From Maricaulis sp. (GTDB lineage: Bacteria; Pseudomonadota; Alphaproteobacteria; Caulobacterales; Maricaulaceae), in assembly GCF_015665295.1 (NCBI RefSeq), contig NZ_JADFAJ010000020.1:1-54334 (forward strand): a stretch of DNA of 54,334 bases. The letters are read 5' to 3'. Within the stretch, counting starts at the first letter, position 1. The number at the start of each line of letters is the position of its first letter. A program made the translations under genes and the position numbers. Shown one piece after another: positions 8,263 through 17,791 of the stretch. The notes below the pieces were generated by a model. The model did no database searches. It was not told the DNA's origin and was given only the letters and a program-made list of their open reading frames with translations.

Positions 8263-9417
8263 CTATTCGGCGGGCGGCTCGCTGAGATCGGGTACTGTGA
8301 CTGCCATCGCGCAGCCGGTCTCGTTCGCCAGCACGCAGGCGAAGTAGGCGCGTAGCCTCGCTTCCATCGCGTCCGGGGTCGTATGACCGATACCGGGCAG
8401 GAGGAGAGAGTTGAAATCCTCCATGCCGAAGTCCGAGTAGATCGCGCGGACGGCCGGCACACGGGCGATGGTTGAAGCACCGAGCGTTTCATTTACCCAG
8501 ATGCTCTGCTCACAATCATAGCTGTCGGACCGGAAATTCTCGCAGGTGAAGGGCGGCTCCCGCACTGAATCGTTTTCGTCACTGCCGCCCTGGAACAGCA
8601 GAAAGGGCGTCTCGCGCAAGGCGGCGCCATTCAGAGGGCGGCCGGAAACCTGCTCGAGGTCGGCAATGCCGACCGGATAGGCCAGGCTTTCGCCATCATG
8701 GGTCTCGACGGGCAGGATGGGCAATCCACCAACCCCGCCAGCGGCGACCGCCCGCACGCGCTCGGGATGAAGGACCGTCATGCGGGTTACGAAATCCGCC
8801 GCCGCGGAAAAGCCCCAGAAGAGCGCGTCGTCGGAGAGCTGATGGCCGTTGGATGCGAGCTTGGCCCGGGCGTCATCCAGCATCGCCAGAATTTGAAGAT
8901 CCGGACGGGCATACCGTCCATCGGCGTGCGTCATCGTCGGAAGGGTCAGGGCATGGATGTAGAGATTGCCGCCGATGCCTTCGACCAGCGGTCGCGGGAA
9001 GACCGGGGTCAACATCGGGGTGCCGAGATGGCGGCCGAAATCGAAATACAGCTGCTCGTTTCGGATCGCGGCCCAGTATTCATGCGTTTCAAACGGGGCG
9101 CCGGGCAATCCGTCATTATTGGGCTGGACCAGAACGGCGCCGTCCGGGGCGACGGTCTCGGGCAGGAGCAAGAGGTAGGGCCAGTGAAAGCCCAGTTCGG
9201 GATTGGCCTCGATACGATAGACCTGCCTAGGCTCAAGGACACCCTCATAGACATGCAGTTCGGGGGCGGGGCCGACAATCTCGCTTATATGATCGGGAAT
9301 GCGTGAGCTTGGATCCATGGAGACCCGAGCACGAGGATGATAGCCGTCCCCCTCTTGGGCAAAGGTGCAGTCAAGTCCCGCGAGAGCGATCAGAAGTCCT
9401 GCAAGAAATCGTGCCAT
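8263..9417 (-). CDS. Secreted alpha/beta hydrolase-like protein
   Basis: A 384-residue protein with an N-terminal signal peptide (cleavage probably near TFA-QE, residue 20). The C-terminal part has hydrolase-like elements: FWGFSAAADFVTRM resembles a nucleophile elbow of GxSxxA type, TPFLLFQGGSDENDSV supplies a plausible Asp strand, and LLPGIGHTTPD a plausible catalytic His. Cys residues near 290 and 350 could form disulfides. No specific family name is recognised; PHB-depolymerase-like or carboxylesterase-like enzymes are candidates. AGGGG precedes the ATG. It is transcribed in the same direction as the tRNA upstream but 170 bp away, so probably from its own promoter. Confidence 0.65.
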   Translation of the reverse strand: MARFLAGLLIALAGLDCTFAQEGDGYHPRARVSMDPSSRIPDHISEIVGPAPELHVYEGVLEPRQVYRIEANPELGFHWPYLLLLPETVAPDGAVLVQPNNDGLPGAPFETHEYWAAIRNEQLYFDFGRHLGTPMLTPVFPRPLVEGIGGNLYIHALTLPTMTHADGRYARPDLQILAMLDDARAKLASNGHQLSDDALFWGFSAAADFVTRMTVLHPERVRAVAAGGVGGLPILPVETHDGESLAYPVGIADLEQVSGRPLNGAALRETPFLLFQGGSDENDSVREPPFTCENFRSDSYDCEQSIWVNETLGASTIARVPAVRAIYSDFGMEDFNSLLLPGIGHTTPDAMEARLRAYFACVLANETGCAMAVTVPDLSEPPAE

Positions 9418-9588
9418 CTACATACCCCTTTGCATACACGACGCTTGTATCGCAGGTCGTTGTCAGACGAAAGCGGACCGGTCCCCTATCTACAACGCTT
9501 GGCAAATTCGGGCAGCAAACTGCCGGCATTCGGCCAGCGCGATTTGCCGATTCTCCCTGAACCGGTAAAACGTCAACACGTAAGGTAG

Positions 9589-9679
9589 TGGCGGAGAGGA
9601 TGGGATTCGAACCCACGGTACGCTTTTGGCGCACACTCCCTTAGCAGGGGAGCGCCTTCGACCACTCGGCCACCTCTCC
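9589..9679 (-). tRNA. tRNA-Ser (GCT anticodon)
   Basis: On the minus strand, GGAGAGG (9679-9673) pairs with CCTCTCC, followed by discriminator G and a genomically encoded CCA at 9591-9589. The anticodon arm is CTCCC-CTGCTAA-GGGAG, with anticodon GCT at 9645-9643, reading AGC and AGT serine codons. A long variable arm (GTGTGCGCCAAAAGCGTAC) and the T-arm GGGTTCGAATCCC are typical of tRNA-Ser. No integrase gene or repeat of the tRNA 3' end was seen nearby, so there is no sign that it serves as an integration site. Confidence 0.97.
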
Positions 9680-9770
9680 ACTGACCGGTTTAGAATGCGG
9701 CGGCGCGGGCTTCAAGTGCGAGCTGCCGCAATTCGTGGGCGGATTGCAGAGACATGGCCCTGGCGATTGC

Positions 9771-10505
9771 TCAGGCGCGGCTGCGGGCCATGTCCAGCCA
9801 GCGATGATGGGTGCGCTGGACGAATTTCGGCGCGTGACGCGCGGCCGCCGTAATCTCCTGCCATCGGGCCCGGGCTTCATCGGCCTCGCCGAGGCTTTCA
9901 AGCATCAGGGCCCAGCGGGCGCGGGCCTCCGGACCGGGGAAATGGTCCGACACGCTGGCATAGGTCGCGGCAGCCTCCTCATGGCGGCCCAGGGCTTCCT
10001 GGGTGCGCGCGAAGAGCAGGTGGGCCTCCGGGTGGCGGATGTCGGGATGGGCGGCCTGCATGGCCTCGAGCTGGGCGAGGGCGGCCGTGTAATCGCCGGT
10101 CTCGTATTGGGCCCGCGCCAGGGTGAACATCATCGCCGCATCCTCGGCGAAGGCGCCACTGGTAGCCTCGCGGGCCATGACCAAGGCATCGGCGGGCCGG
10201 TTCGTGGCCAGCAAGGCATCGGCGGCGCGGCGCATATTCCCGGGGGTCCGGCTGATCTCGACCTGGGTGAGCGCCTCGCGGGCTTCGCGCCCCGGATCGA
10301 GTGCCTTGCGCGCGGCGGCTCCGGCCTTGCGCGCCTGGGCGCTGCCGGCCATCGAGGGCAGGACTTCCGCGAGGATGTAGACGATCGAGCCCAGCGCGGG
10401 GAAGATGAACAGGATCATGATCCAGTACATCTGGCGCTGCGTGCGGATGACGTGAACCGCGCAGGCAAGCGCGACCAGAATGTGAATCCCCATCAGAATC
10501 GGCAT
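9771..10505 (-). CDS. Membrane-anchored TPR protein
   Basis: A 244-residue protein. Residues 3-19 and 26-47 form two hydrophobic helices like the short PLDc_N-type membrane hairpin (YWIMILFIFPALGSIVYIL). After a linker, residues 90-225 carry tetratricopeptide-like helical pairs such as AADALLATNRPADALVMAREA, FTLARAQYETGDYTAALAQLE and HLLFARTQEALGRHEEAAATY. This architecture suggests a cytoplasmic scaffold tethered to the inner membrane. Function is unknown. A G-rich ribosome binding site precedes the ATG. It sits between glutaryl-CoA dehydrogenase (same strand, 94 nt upstream) and tRNA-Ser. Confidence 0.75.
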   Translation of the reverse strand: MPILMGIHILVALACAVHVIRTQRQMYWIMILFIFPALGSIVYILAEVLPSMAGSAQARKAGAAARKALDPGREAREALTQVEISRTPGNMRRAADALLATNRPADALVMAREATSGAFAEDAAMMFTLARAQYETGDYTAALAQLEAMQAAHPDIRHPEAHLLFARTQEALGRHEEAAATYASVSDHFPGPEARARWALMLESLGEADEARARWQEITAAARHAPKFVQRTHHRWLDMARSRA

Positions 10506-10599
10506 GTTGTCCCCCCTGCCAACCCCACCGGTTTAAGCGAGAGGGTTGCAGGGGGCAAGACAGCGCGTCTGACGGGAGCGCCCTGAGGTTTGGTCGATC

Positions 10600-11820
10600 C
10601 TAGAAGAAGGCCTGCAATCCGGTCTGGGCGCGGCCGAGGATGAGGGCGTGCACATCGTGGGCGCCTTCATAGGTGTTGACCGTTTCCAGATTGACCATGT
10701 GGCGCATGACCTGGAATTCCTCGGAGATGCCGTTGCCGCCGTGCATGTCGCGCGCCATGCGGGCGATATCCAGCGCCTTGCCGCAATTATTGCGCTTCAT
10801 GATCGAGATCATTTCCGGCGCCGCCCTGGCTTCGTCCATCAGGCGGCCGATGCGCAGCGAACCCTGCAGGCCGAGCGTGATCTCGGTCTGCATGTCGGCC
10901 AGTTTCTTCTGGTAGAGCTGGGTCTGGGCGAGCGGCTTGTTGAACTGGTGCCGGTCGAGCCCGTATTGCCGCGCCGCATGCCAGCAGAATTCGGCCGCGC
11001 CCATGGCGCCCCAGGAAATGCCGTAGCGGGCGCGGTTGAGGCAGCCGAACGGGCCCTTGAGGCCGGAGACATGCGGCAGGAGGGCGTCTTCGCCGACCTC
11101 GACATTGTCCATCACGATCTCGCCGGTGATCGAGGCGCGCAGCGACAGCTTGCCGCCGATCTTGGGAGCCGACAGGCCTTTCATGCCCTTTTCCAGCACG
11201 AAACCGCGGATCTTGCCGTCATGGGCGTCCGACTTCGCCCACACTACGAAAACGTCAGCGATGGGCGAGTTGGAGATCCACATTTTCGAGCCGGTCAGAC
11301 GGTAACCGCCCTCGATTTTTGTGGCGCGCGTCTTCATGCCGGCCGGGTCCGAGCCGGCATCGGGCTCGGTCAGGCCGAAACAGCCGATCCATTCGCCCGA
11401 GGCGAGTTTGGGCAGATATTTCTGGCGCTGTTCTTCCGAGCCATAGGCATAGATCGGATACATGACGAGGGAGGACTGGACCGACATCATCGAGCGGTAA
11501 CCACTGTCCACACGCTCGACCTCGCGGGCGACCAAGCCATAGGCGACATAGCCCAGGCCGGCGCCGCCATATTCTTCCGGCAGGGTGCAGCCCAAAAGGC
11601 CCTGCTCACCCATTTCGCGGAAAATGGCCGGGTCGGTGTTTTCCTCGCGATAGGCATCGATGACCCGCGGCTGCAGCCTGGCCTGGGCATAGCTGTGCGC
11701 GGTGTCGCGGACCAGGCGCTCTTCCTCGGTCAGCTGGTCGTCGAGTTGGAACGGGTCCTGCCAGTTGAACGAACCCAGATCCGGAGCGTCCTTGGCTTTT
11801 AGCGTCGGCTTGTCGGTCAT
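10600..11820 (-). CDS. gcdH: Glutaryl-CoA dehydrogenase
   Basis: A 406-residue acyl-CoA dehydrogenase matching the decarboxylating glutaryl-CoA dehydrogenases, which convert glutaryl-CoA to crotonyl-CoA in lysine and tryptophan catabolism. [12 protein letters not shown] is the FAD/substrate loop, [13 protein letters not shown] the following strand, and [20 protein letters not shown] near the C-terminus is characteristic of GcdH, with catalytic Glu385. Length is normal for the family. GGGGACGG lies upstream of the ATG. It is divergent from a sodium:solute symporter gene, with a GTGACC-N8-GGTCAC dyad between them. The usual LysR partner (GcdR) is not seen here. Confidence 0.92.
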   Translation of the reverse strand: MTDKPTLKAKDAPDLGSFNWQDPFQLDDQLTEEERLVRDTAHSYAQARLQPRVIDAYREENTDPAIFREMGEQGLLGCTLPEEYGGAGLGYVAYGLVAREVERVDSGYRSMMSVQSSLVMYPIYAYGSEEQRQKYLPKLASGEWIGCFGLTEPDAGSDPAGMKTRATKIEGGYRLTGSKMWISNSPIADVFVVWAKSDAHDGKIRGFVLEKGMKGLSAPKIGGKLSLRASITGEIVMDNVEVGEDALLPHVSGLKGPFGCLNRARYGISWGAMGAAEFCWHAARQYGLDRHQFNKPLAQTQLYQKKLADMQTEITLGLQGSLRIGRLMDEARAAPEMISIMKRNNCGKALDIARMARDMHGGNGISEEFQVMRHMVNLETVNTYEGAHDVHALILGRAQTGLQAFF

Positions 11821-11942
11821 GATGTTTCCGTCCCCTCGGGCGTCTTTGCGTTTCGCTTTATTGCCGGATTAGCCGGGCGGGAAGCGCGGAGCAAGCCGCC
11901 GGAGCGGTTCGGCTTGGCGTGGTATCGCAAACACGGCTAGAG

Positions 11943-11962
11943 GTGACCGCGGACAGGGTCAC
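11943..11962. promoter_or_regulatory. Inverted repeat GTGACC-N8-GGTCAC
   Basis: A perfect 6-bp dyad lies in the 176-bp divergent region between gcdH and the symporter gene, 34 nt upstream of the symporter start. It could be an operator for either gene. No regulator gene adjoins. Confidence 0.35.
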
Positions 11963-11996
11963 ACGACTCTGAACGACGTCATTCGGGGAGGGATGC

Positions 11997-13466
11997 ATGT
12001 CGCAGGAAAGCCTGATCGTTCTGGCCACGCTGGTTGGCTACAAGCTCTTGCTCATCGGAGTCGGCGTCTGGGCCTCGCGGCGCAACCAGACCGAAAGCGA
12101 TTTCTTCATCGCCGGGCAGGGGCTTGGTCCCTGGGTTGCAGGGCTGTCCTATGCCGCCTCCACCTCTTCAGCCTGGGTGTTGCTCGGCTTTTCCGGCTTT
12201 GTCTATCTCAACGGCCTGTCGGCCCTGTGGATGGTGCCGGGAATCTGGGGCGGCTATGTCGCTGTCTGGCTGTGGTTCGGTCGGCGCCTGCGCGCCGAGA
12301 CACAGGCCGAGGGCCATGTCACGACGGCCGATTTCCTCGCCGGCGGCCAGTCGCCGGGCGGCAAGCGCCTGATTGCCATGGTTGCGGCGTTCATGATCCT
12401 GTTCTGCTTCATCTTCTATATCGCAGCCCAGTTCGGCGCTGCCGCCCAGGCCTTCGAAACGCAATTCGCGCTGCCGCGGCTGGAATCGGTGCTGGTCGGT
12501 GCCGGTGTGGTGCTGGTCTATTCCCTGCTCGGAGGCTTCTGGGCGGTCAGCGTGACCGACATGCTGCAGGGTGCGCTCATGCTGCTGGTCGCACTGCTCC
12601 TGCCGGTCGCAGCGCTGGTCGCGGCGGGCGGCCCGGCCGGTGTCATGGCAAGCCTCTCGGCCAATGAAAGCGCGGCCTATCTGAGCTTTGGCGGTGACAT
12701 GCCGGTCATGCTGCTGGCCGGCTTCGTGATCGGCGTGTGGGGTGTCGGCCTCGGCGCGCTGGGACAGCCACAGCTGATCGCCCGCCTGATGGCGGTCAAG
12801 GATGAGGCGGCGCGCCGCCGCGGCTTCCAGATCGCCATCGTCTGGGCGGTGCTTGTCTTTGTCGGCATGACCGTGCTCGGCCTGGCCGGCCGGGCGCTGG
12901 TCGGGGCCGGGTCGAATGGCGAAGCGGTCTTCTACCAGGTCGCGCGTGACTTTCTGCCGCCGATCGTCGGCGGTCTGGTCATCGCTGCCGTCCTGTCTGC
13001 CGTCATGTCGACGGTCGATTCCATCCTGCTGGTCGCGGCTTCGGCGGTGAGCCGGGATCTCGGTGTGTCGCGCCGGTTTGCCGGGCAGGAAGTCACGGTC
13101 TCGCGGATCGTCATGGTCGCCATCGCACTGGTTGCCGTGTGGATGACGCTGGCCCTGCCATCCACGATCTTCGCCCGCGTCCTGTTCGCCTGGGCCGCGC
13201 TCGGCGCGGCCTTCGGCCCGGTCATCGTGATGCGGGTCTGCGGCGTCCAGTCCGGTCACAGGGCCGTGCTCGCCGCGATGATTGTCGGCTTCGGCCTGAC
13301 GGTTTTCTTCAACGCCATGGGCGCCCTCGATCCCGCCGGTCTGCCGGCGCCGGCGGCAATGGCGGCACACTGGGCGCAATTGCCGGGCGATCCGTTCGAG
13401 CGGGTTTTCCCGTGGGTTCCCGCTTTGCTGATCCTGTGGTTCGGGCGGGTGAGGGGCCGCGTGTAA
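11997..13466 (+). CDS. Sodium:solute symporter (PutP-like)
   Basis: A 489-residue integral membrane protein of the SSS family with about 13 hydrophobic helices. The opening DFFIAGQGLGPWVAGLSYAAS and STSSAWVLLGFSGFVYLNG correspond to TM1-TM2 of proline/sodium symporters. MSTVDSILLVAASAVSRDL is the conserved sodium-site region in TM8. GQPQLIARLMAVKDEAARRRG is the typical PutP cytosolic loop. The substrate is probably proline or another amino or organic acid, but transport specificity is not certain from sequence. GGGGAGG precedes the ATG. A ccmF gene begins 59 nt downstream, probably an independent unit. Confidence 0.86.
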   Translation: MSQESLIVLATLVGYKLLLIGVGVWASRRNQTESDFFIAGQGLGPWVAGLSYAASTSSAWVLLGFSGFVYLNGLSALWMVPGIWGGYVAVWLWFGRRLRAETQAEGHVTTADFLAGGQSPGGKRLIAMVAAFMILFCFIFYIAAQFGAAAQAFETQFALPRLESVLVGAGVVLVYSLLGGFWAVSVTDMLQGALMLLVALLLPVAALVAAGGPAGVMASLSANESAAYLSFGGDMPVMLLAGFVIGVWGVGLGALGQPQLIARLMAVKDEAARRRGFQIAIVWAVLVFVGMTVLGLAGRALVGAGSNGEAVFYQVARDFLPPIVGGLVIAAVLSAVMSTVDSILLVAASAVSRDLGVSRRFAGQEVTVSRIVMVAIALVAVWMTLALPSTIFARVLFAWAALGAAFGPVIVMRVCGVQSGHRAVLAAMIVGFGLTVFFNAMGALDPAGLPAPAAMAAHWAQLPGDPFERVFPWVPALLILWFGRVRGRV

Positions 13467-13525
13467 CATCCACCTGCGACACCTCGCGCCTTGACCTTCG
13501 TGGCTTCCCGTAACAAGTCGGCGTC

Positions 13526-15514
13526 ATGATTGCTGAACTCGGGCAATTTGCCCTCATCCTGGCCTTCGTGGTCGCGCTCTTCCAGTCGGTGGCCATCTTT
13601 GCGGGGCTGCGGACCGGCGATGCCGTGGTGCACGGCTTTGCCCGGATCGGCGCGATCGCGCAGTTCGCCCTGGTGCTGGCGGCCTTCGCCTGTCTGGCCT
13701 GGCTGTTTGCCGTGTCCGATTTCAGCGTGCTGGTCGTTGCCGAGAACTCGCACACCGACAAGCCCTTGCTCTACAAGCTGACCGGCGTCTGGGGCAATCA
13801 TGAGGGCTCGATGCTGCTCTGGGCCCTCATACTGACGGGCTATACGGCGGCGCTGGCCTGGTCGGCCGGACCGGTCGAAGCGCGGCTGATTTCGCTGACC
13901 TTTGCCGTTCAGTCGCTGATTACCGCGGCGTTTACCGCCTTTTTGCTGTTCACCTCCAACCCGTTTGCCCGCCTGTGGCCGGGGCCGGAGAACGGCCTCG
14001 ATCTCAATCCGCTTCTGCAGGACCCTGGCCTCGCCTCGCATCCGCCCATGCTCTACGCGGGTTATGTCGGTTTCTCGATCACCTTCTCCTTCGCGGTTGC
14101 CGCCCTGCTGGAGGGACGTGTGGATGCCCGCTGGGCCCGTATTGTGCGGCCCTGGGCGCTCGCGGCCTGGACTTTCCTGACGGTTGGAATCGCGCTGGGT
14201 GCCAGCTGGGCCTATTACGAGCTTGGCTGGGGCGGCTGGTGGGCCTGGGATCCGGTCGAGAACGCCTCGCTCATGCCCTGGCTGGCAGGCACCGCCTTCA
14301 TCCACTCGCTGCGAGTGATGGAAAAGCGCGACACGCTGAAGGCCTGGACCATCCTGCTCGCCCTGCTGACCTTCGCCCTGTCTATGGTGGGCACCTTCCT
14401 GGTCCGCTCCGGCGTCCTGACTTCAGTACACGCCTTCGCCGTCGATCCCGAGCGCGGCGTCTTCATCCTGGCCATCCTGATCGCGCTGATCGGTGGCTCG
14501 CTGCTGATCTATGGGCTGCGGGCCAACCTGCTGAAGCCGACCGGCATGTTTTCCGAGGTCAGCCGCGAGAGCACGCTGCTGGTCAATAACCTGGTTTTGG
14601 CCGCAGCCTGCGCCCTGGTCTTTTTTGGCACCTTCTATCCGCTTTTCATCACCACGGTGAGTGATGAGACGGTGACTGTAGGCGCGCCCTTCTACAACCA
14701 GACCTTCAACCCGATGATGGGCGCCTTGCTCGTCCTGGTGCCGATCTCGGGCATGCTGGCGTGGAAACGTGGCAAGTTGCTGCCGGTGCTCAAGGATCTC
14801 GCGCCGGCGGGGCTTGCGGCGCTGGCCGGTGCCCTGGCGGCATTCTGGATTGCTGATCGCAGCCTGGTGGCGGGCGCCCTGGGGACCGCCCTTGCGATCT
14901 GGATCGCGGTCGGGGTGCTGATCGATCTGGGCAAGCGCTTCAAGCTCGGGCAGATCCCGGTCGCGGCCTCGCTGGCGCGGGCGGCGCGCCTGCCGCTCGG
15001 GATTTGGGGCATGTCTGTGGCCCATTTCGGTCTCGCCATCATGGTTTTCGCCATTACCGGGGTCAGTGCGTGGAAACAGGAGACGAGCAGTTTTCTGATG
15101 CCTGGCCAGCATCTCGACATTCGCGAGCTCACCGTCACCCTGGATCGGGTCGAACAGGTTGAGGGGGCCAATTATGTTGCCGAGCGCGGATATCTGACTG
15201 TTCGCCGCGACCAGAGGCTGGTGGCGAACCTGACGGCTGAACGGCGTCTTTACCCGGTGCGCGGCATGTCGACGACCGAATCCGCCATCCATGCGCGGGC
15301 GACCGGCGACGTTTATGTCACCATCGGGCAACCCAGCCCGGAGCACGGTTGGCCGGTGCATGTCTATCTCTACCCGTTTGCGGTCTGGCTGTGGATCGGC
15401 TCTGGCGTGCTCGGCCTGGGCGGTTTGCTGTCGATCTCGGACCGGGGCCGTCGGGCACTCGGTGCGAAATCGATGAACAAGGCCGGCGCCGGTGTCGCGG
15501 AGCCGGCGGAATGA
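13526..15514 (+). CDS. ccmF: Cytochrome c haem lyase subunit CcmF
   Basis: A 662-residue polytopic inner-membrane protein of system I cytochrome c maturation. It receives haem from CcmE and, with CcmH, attaches it to apocytochrome c in the periplasm. The tryptophan-rich WWD loop WGGWWAWDPVENASLMPWL is at about residues 234-252. The N-terminal GNHEGSMLLWALIL and DLNPLLQDPGLASHPPMLY segments are also diagnostic. Length is normal. First gene of a ccmF-G-H-I run; its TGA overlaps the ccmG ATG in ATGA. The ribosome binding site is weak. ccmE and ccmABCD, which complete the system, are not in the window. Confidence 0.96.
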   Translation: MIAELGQFALILAFVVALFQSVAIFAGLRTGDAVVHGFARIGAIAQFALVLAAFACLAWLFAVSDFSVLVVAENSHTDKPLLYKLTGVWGNHEGSMLLWALILTGYTAALAWSAGPVEARLISLTFAVQSLITAAFTAFLLFTSNPFARLWPGPENGLDLNPLLQDPGLASHPPMLYAGYVGFSITFSFAVAALLEGRVDARWARIVRPWALAAWTFLTVGIALGASWAYYELGWGGWWAWDPVENASLMPWLAGTAFIHSLRVMEKRDTLKAWTILLALLTFALSMVGTFLVRSGVLTSVHAFAVDPERGVFILAILIALIGGSLLIYGLRANLLKPTGMFSEVSRESTLLVNNLVLAAACALVFFGTFYPLFITTVSDETVTVGAPFYNQTFNPMMGALLVLVPISGMLAWKRGKLLPVLKDLAPAGLAALAGALAAFWIADRSLVAGALGTALAIWIAVGVLIDLGKRFKLGQIPVAASLARAARLPLGIWGMSVAHFGLAIMVFAITGVSAWKQETSSFLMPGQHLDIRELTVTLDRVEQVEGANYVAERGYLTVRRDQRLVANLTAERRLYPVRGMSTTESAIHARATGDVYVTIGQPSPEHGWPVHVYLYPFAVWLWIGSGVLGLGGLLSISDRGRRALGAKSMNKAGAGVAEPAE

Positions 15515-16044
15515 ATCGCGCCTTTCTCTTTCTGCCCCTGGCGATCTTCATCGTGATGGGGGTCTATTTTGCGCTCGGCCTGCGTGAGGATCCGTCCGCC
15601 ATTCCCAGTCAGATGATCGACCGGCCTCTGCCGGCATTCGACCTTGCGGGGATTGCCGAGGGCGAGCCCGGCCTGTCGCGCGCTGACCTGGACGGGCGGG
15701 TCGCCTTGCTCAACGTGTTCGGATCCTGGTGCCCGCCCTGCGAGATCGAGCATCCGATGCTGATGCAGATCAGTCGCTCGGGCCGCGTCCCGATCTATGG
15801 CGTCAACTGGCGCGACGCGCCGGGCGACGGCGCGGCCTGGCTGGCGCGCAATGGCAATCCCTACCACCGCGTTGGCGATGACGCGGCAGGCAATCTGGCT
15901 TTCGAGCTGGGGATCACCGGTGCCCCGGAAACCTTCCTTGTCGATCAGCAGGGGCGCGTGCGCTTCCATCATGTTGGCATTATCGACGAAACCGTGTGGC
16001 GCAGCATTCTTCTTCCCATGATCGAGGCGCTGGAGGCGGAATGA
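15511..16044 (+). CDS. ccmG: Thiol:disulfide interchange protein CcmG/DsbE
   Basis: A 177-residue thioredoxin-fold protein with an N-terminal membrane anchor (about 5-23). The redox site is W73-C-P-P-C77 in NVFGSWCPPCEIEHPML. PIYGVNWRD and the cis-proline segment ITGAPETFLVD are characteristic of CcmG, which keeps apocytochrome c CxxCH cysteines reduced in the periplasm. The start at 15511 is fixed by the ATGA overlap with ccmF; the longer open frame upstream is within ccmF. Its own stop overlaps the ccmH start in the same way, so the operon is translationally coupled. Confidence 0.95.
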   Translation: MNRAFLFLPLAIFIVMGVYFALGLREDPSAIPSQMIDRPLPAFDLAGIAEGEPGLSRADLDGRVALLNVFGSWCPPCEIEHPMLMQISRSGRVPIYGVNWRDAPGDGAAWLARNGNPYHRVGDDAAGNLAFELGITGAPETFLVDQQGRVRFHHVGIIDETVWRSILLPMIEALEAE

Positions 16045-16517
16045 CCAGAGCATTTCGCATCCTGGCGCTCGTCGCCGCCCTGTTGTGCCTGGCGCCTGTG
16101 GCACAGGCATCGCCGCCGCCGGACGAGCGGATGGACGATGCCGTCATGGAGACGCGGGCCCGCGATCTTTATCGCGAGCTGCGCTGCGTGGTCTGCCAGA
16201 GCCAGAGCATCGACGAGAGCAATGCTGCCCTGGCGGCCGATATGCGGATCAAGGTGAGGGAGCGCCTGCTGGCCGGCGACAGCAATGCCGAGGTCCGCGC
16301 CTGGGTGCGTGAACGCTACGGCGATTATGTGCTGATGAGCCCGCCCGTTCAGGCCAATACGCTGTTCCTCTGGTTGCTGCCCTTTATCGCCCTCATCGGT
16401 GGCGGCACCGTTCTGGTCATTTTCGTCCGGCAGCAGGCGCGCCGCGTTGATATCGCGCCTGACGCCGACGAGGACGCCGAACTGGCGCGGCTGCGTGAGC
16501 AGGAGGGGCAGTCATGA
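16041..16517 (+). CDS. ccmH: Cytochrome c maturation protein CcmH (CcmH/CycL/NrfF family)
   Basis: A 158-residue periplasm-facing protein. It has a signal peptide (LALVAALLCLAPVAQA), then the conserved LRCVVCQSQSIDESNA motif with Cys49 and Cys52, which handles apocytochrome thiols. A C-terminal membrane helix follows (about 105-128, LFLWLLPFIALIGGGTVLVIF). This is the short CcmH form without a fused TPR domain; the TPR part is encoded separately by the next gene. Start is set by ATGA overlap with ccmG. Confidence 0.94.
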   Translation: MTRAFRILALVAALLCLAPVAQASPPPDERMDDAVMETRARDLYRELRCVVCQSQSIDESNAALAADMRIKVRERLLAGDSNAEVRAWVRERYGDYVLMSPPVQANTLFLWLLPFIALIGGGTVLVIFVRQQARRVDIAPDADEDAELARLREQEGQS

Positions 16518-17365
16518 TCTGGATCCTGATCGCTTTTCTTGCCAGCCTGGTGGTTCTTGCGCTTGTCCTGCCGGTCATGCGCGGTGTTCGCGGTTCGCTG
16601 GCTGATGGCACGGATGTGTTTGTCGGTCAGCTGGCCGAACTCGACCGGGACCGGGAACTCGGCTTTATCGAAACCGCTGCCGCGCGCCAGGCCGAGCTGG
16701 AAATCCGCCGCCGCATGAGCCAGTCCGCCGCCGTCGCCGGGACAGACGCAGCTTCGGTTTCGACGGTCCTGCGGCGTGGTCTGGTCGCGGGCTCCGGCGT
16801 GTCGGCCATCCTCGCGGTGGCTCTGTACCTGATACTGGGTAGTCCGCATCTGGTTGGCATGGAGCCGGCCCGTGCGCCGGAACTCCCCGAGGAGGCCCGG
16901 GAAATCATGGCCGAACTGGCCAATCTTCGCGCCAGCCTCGAGAGTAATCCCGACAATCCGCAGGGCTGGGCCGTCCTTGGCGAGGCGAATTTGCGGATCG
17001 GGCGGTATACGGTCGCCGCCGAGGCATTCGAGTCAGCCATCGATTGGGAACCGGGCTCGGCCTATCTGTTTGCCTCGTTGGGACAGGCGCGCCTGTTTGA
17101 AGCCGGTGGCACAATGACGCCGACTGCGCGCGAGGCCTTTGCCCGCGCGCTGGATGTTGATCCGCTCGATGTCCGGGCTCGTTTCTTCATGGCTGAGGCG
17201 GTGTATCAGGACGGTGATCGGGAGGCCGCACTGGCGAGCTGGCAGGCGATTCTCGACGAATCGGGGGCCGACGCGGCCTATCGCGGCATGGTCGAGGCGC
17301 GGATCGCCGCCGCGCGCGCTGAGAGCGCGCTCGACGGCCAGCCCGGTGATGATGGCAATCAATAG
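16514..17365 (+). CDS. ccmI: Cytochrome c biogenesis protein CcmI
   Basis: A 283-residue protein with two N-terminal membrane helices (about 1-22 and 95-115), the characteristic cytosolic segment QLAELDRDRELGFIETAAARQAELEIRRR between them, and C-terminal TPR repeats (NPQGWAVLGEANLRIGRYT, AYLFASLGQARLFEAGG, DPLDVRARFFMAEAVYQDG). CcmI chaperones apocytochrome c to the CcmFH ligase. It starts in an ATGA overlap with ccmH and ends the run. Order and overlaps match the ccmFGHI clusters of alphaproteobacteria. Confidence 0.93.
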   Translation: MIWILIAFLASLVVLALVLPVMRGVRGSLADGTDVFVGQLAELDRDRELGFIETAAARQAELEIRRRMSQSAAVAGTDAASVSTVLRRGLVAGSGVSAILAVALYLILGSPHLVGMEPARAPELPEEAREIMAELANLRASLESNPDNPQGWAVLGEANLRIGRYTVAAEAFESAIDWEPGSAYLFASLGQARLFEAGGTMTPTAREAFARALDVDPLDVRARFFMAEAVYQDGDREAALASWQAILDESGADAAYRGMVEARIAAARAESALDGQPGDDGNQ

Positions 17366-17377
17366 GTCGACGAGGCC

Positions 17378-17593
17378 CTAGGAGGCCGGCAGGTCGCGCG
17401 GTGCCATCTGCGGGACATTGGCGTCATTCCGCGCCCAGGCCACGAAGACGTCCAGCTGACGCTCGGCTTCTTCATAGACATGGTCCGGAATCTGGGTCCG
17501 CTCGGACACCGCCGCGCGGACCGATGCCGGACAGTTGATGGCCAGCATTGTAACGGCAAGTGTGCCACCCAAGATGATTGCAGTCGTTTTCAT
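17378..17593 (-). CDS. Small secreted protein, 71 aa
   Basis: A 71-residue product with a signal peptide (MKTTAIILGGTLAVTMLA, cleavage probably near VRA-AVS, residue 27), leaving a mature peptide of about 44 residues with acidic and amphipathic character (VYEEAERQLDVFVAWARND). No family recognised. Start at 17593 is preceded by GGGGAGCTGAGG; the frame continues to 17740 but without protein-like sequence. It is convergent with ccmI, 12 nt away, and divergent from the histidine kinase gene. Confidence 0.55.
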   Translation of the reverse strand: MKTTAIILGGTLAVTMLAINCPASVRAAVSERTQIPDHVYEEAERQLDVFVAWARNDANVPQMAPRDLPAS

Positions 17594-17791
17594 CCTCAGC
17601 TCCCCAGCGATGAATCGATTAGCAGGTATCGTTACAAAAACGTAATAAGATCGCGAGGTCCATCCCGACAATCGATAAGACTTGTTGTTTTTTCGCCCCT
17701 TCATGCCGGCCTTGCGCGGGGAGGTTGCTTGCGCCGCCACTGGGTGGCGATTAGCATGTGACCTACAGGGCGAGGCAAGGTTGACCGGAAA

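Noticed and set aside
9589-9679. Genomic island insertion at tRNA-Ser
   Set aside because: No integrase, no direct repeat of the tRNA 3' end and no change in gene character on either side.
12168-13469. 433-codon frame antisense to the symporter
   Set aside because: Gln/His/Arg-rich text typical of GC-rich antisense frames; the symporter on the plus strand is well supported.
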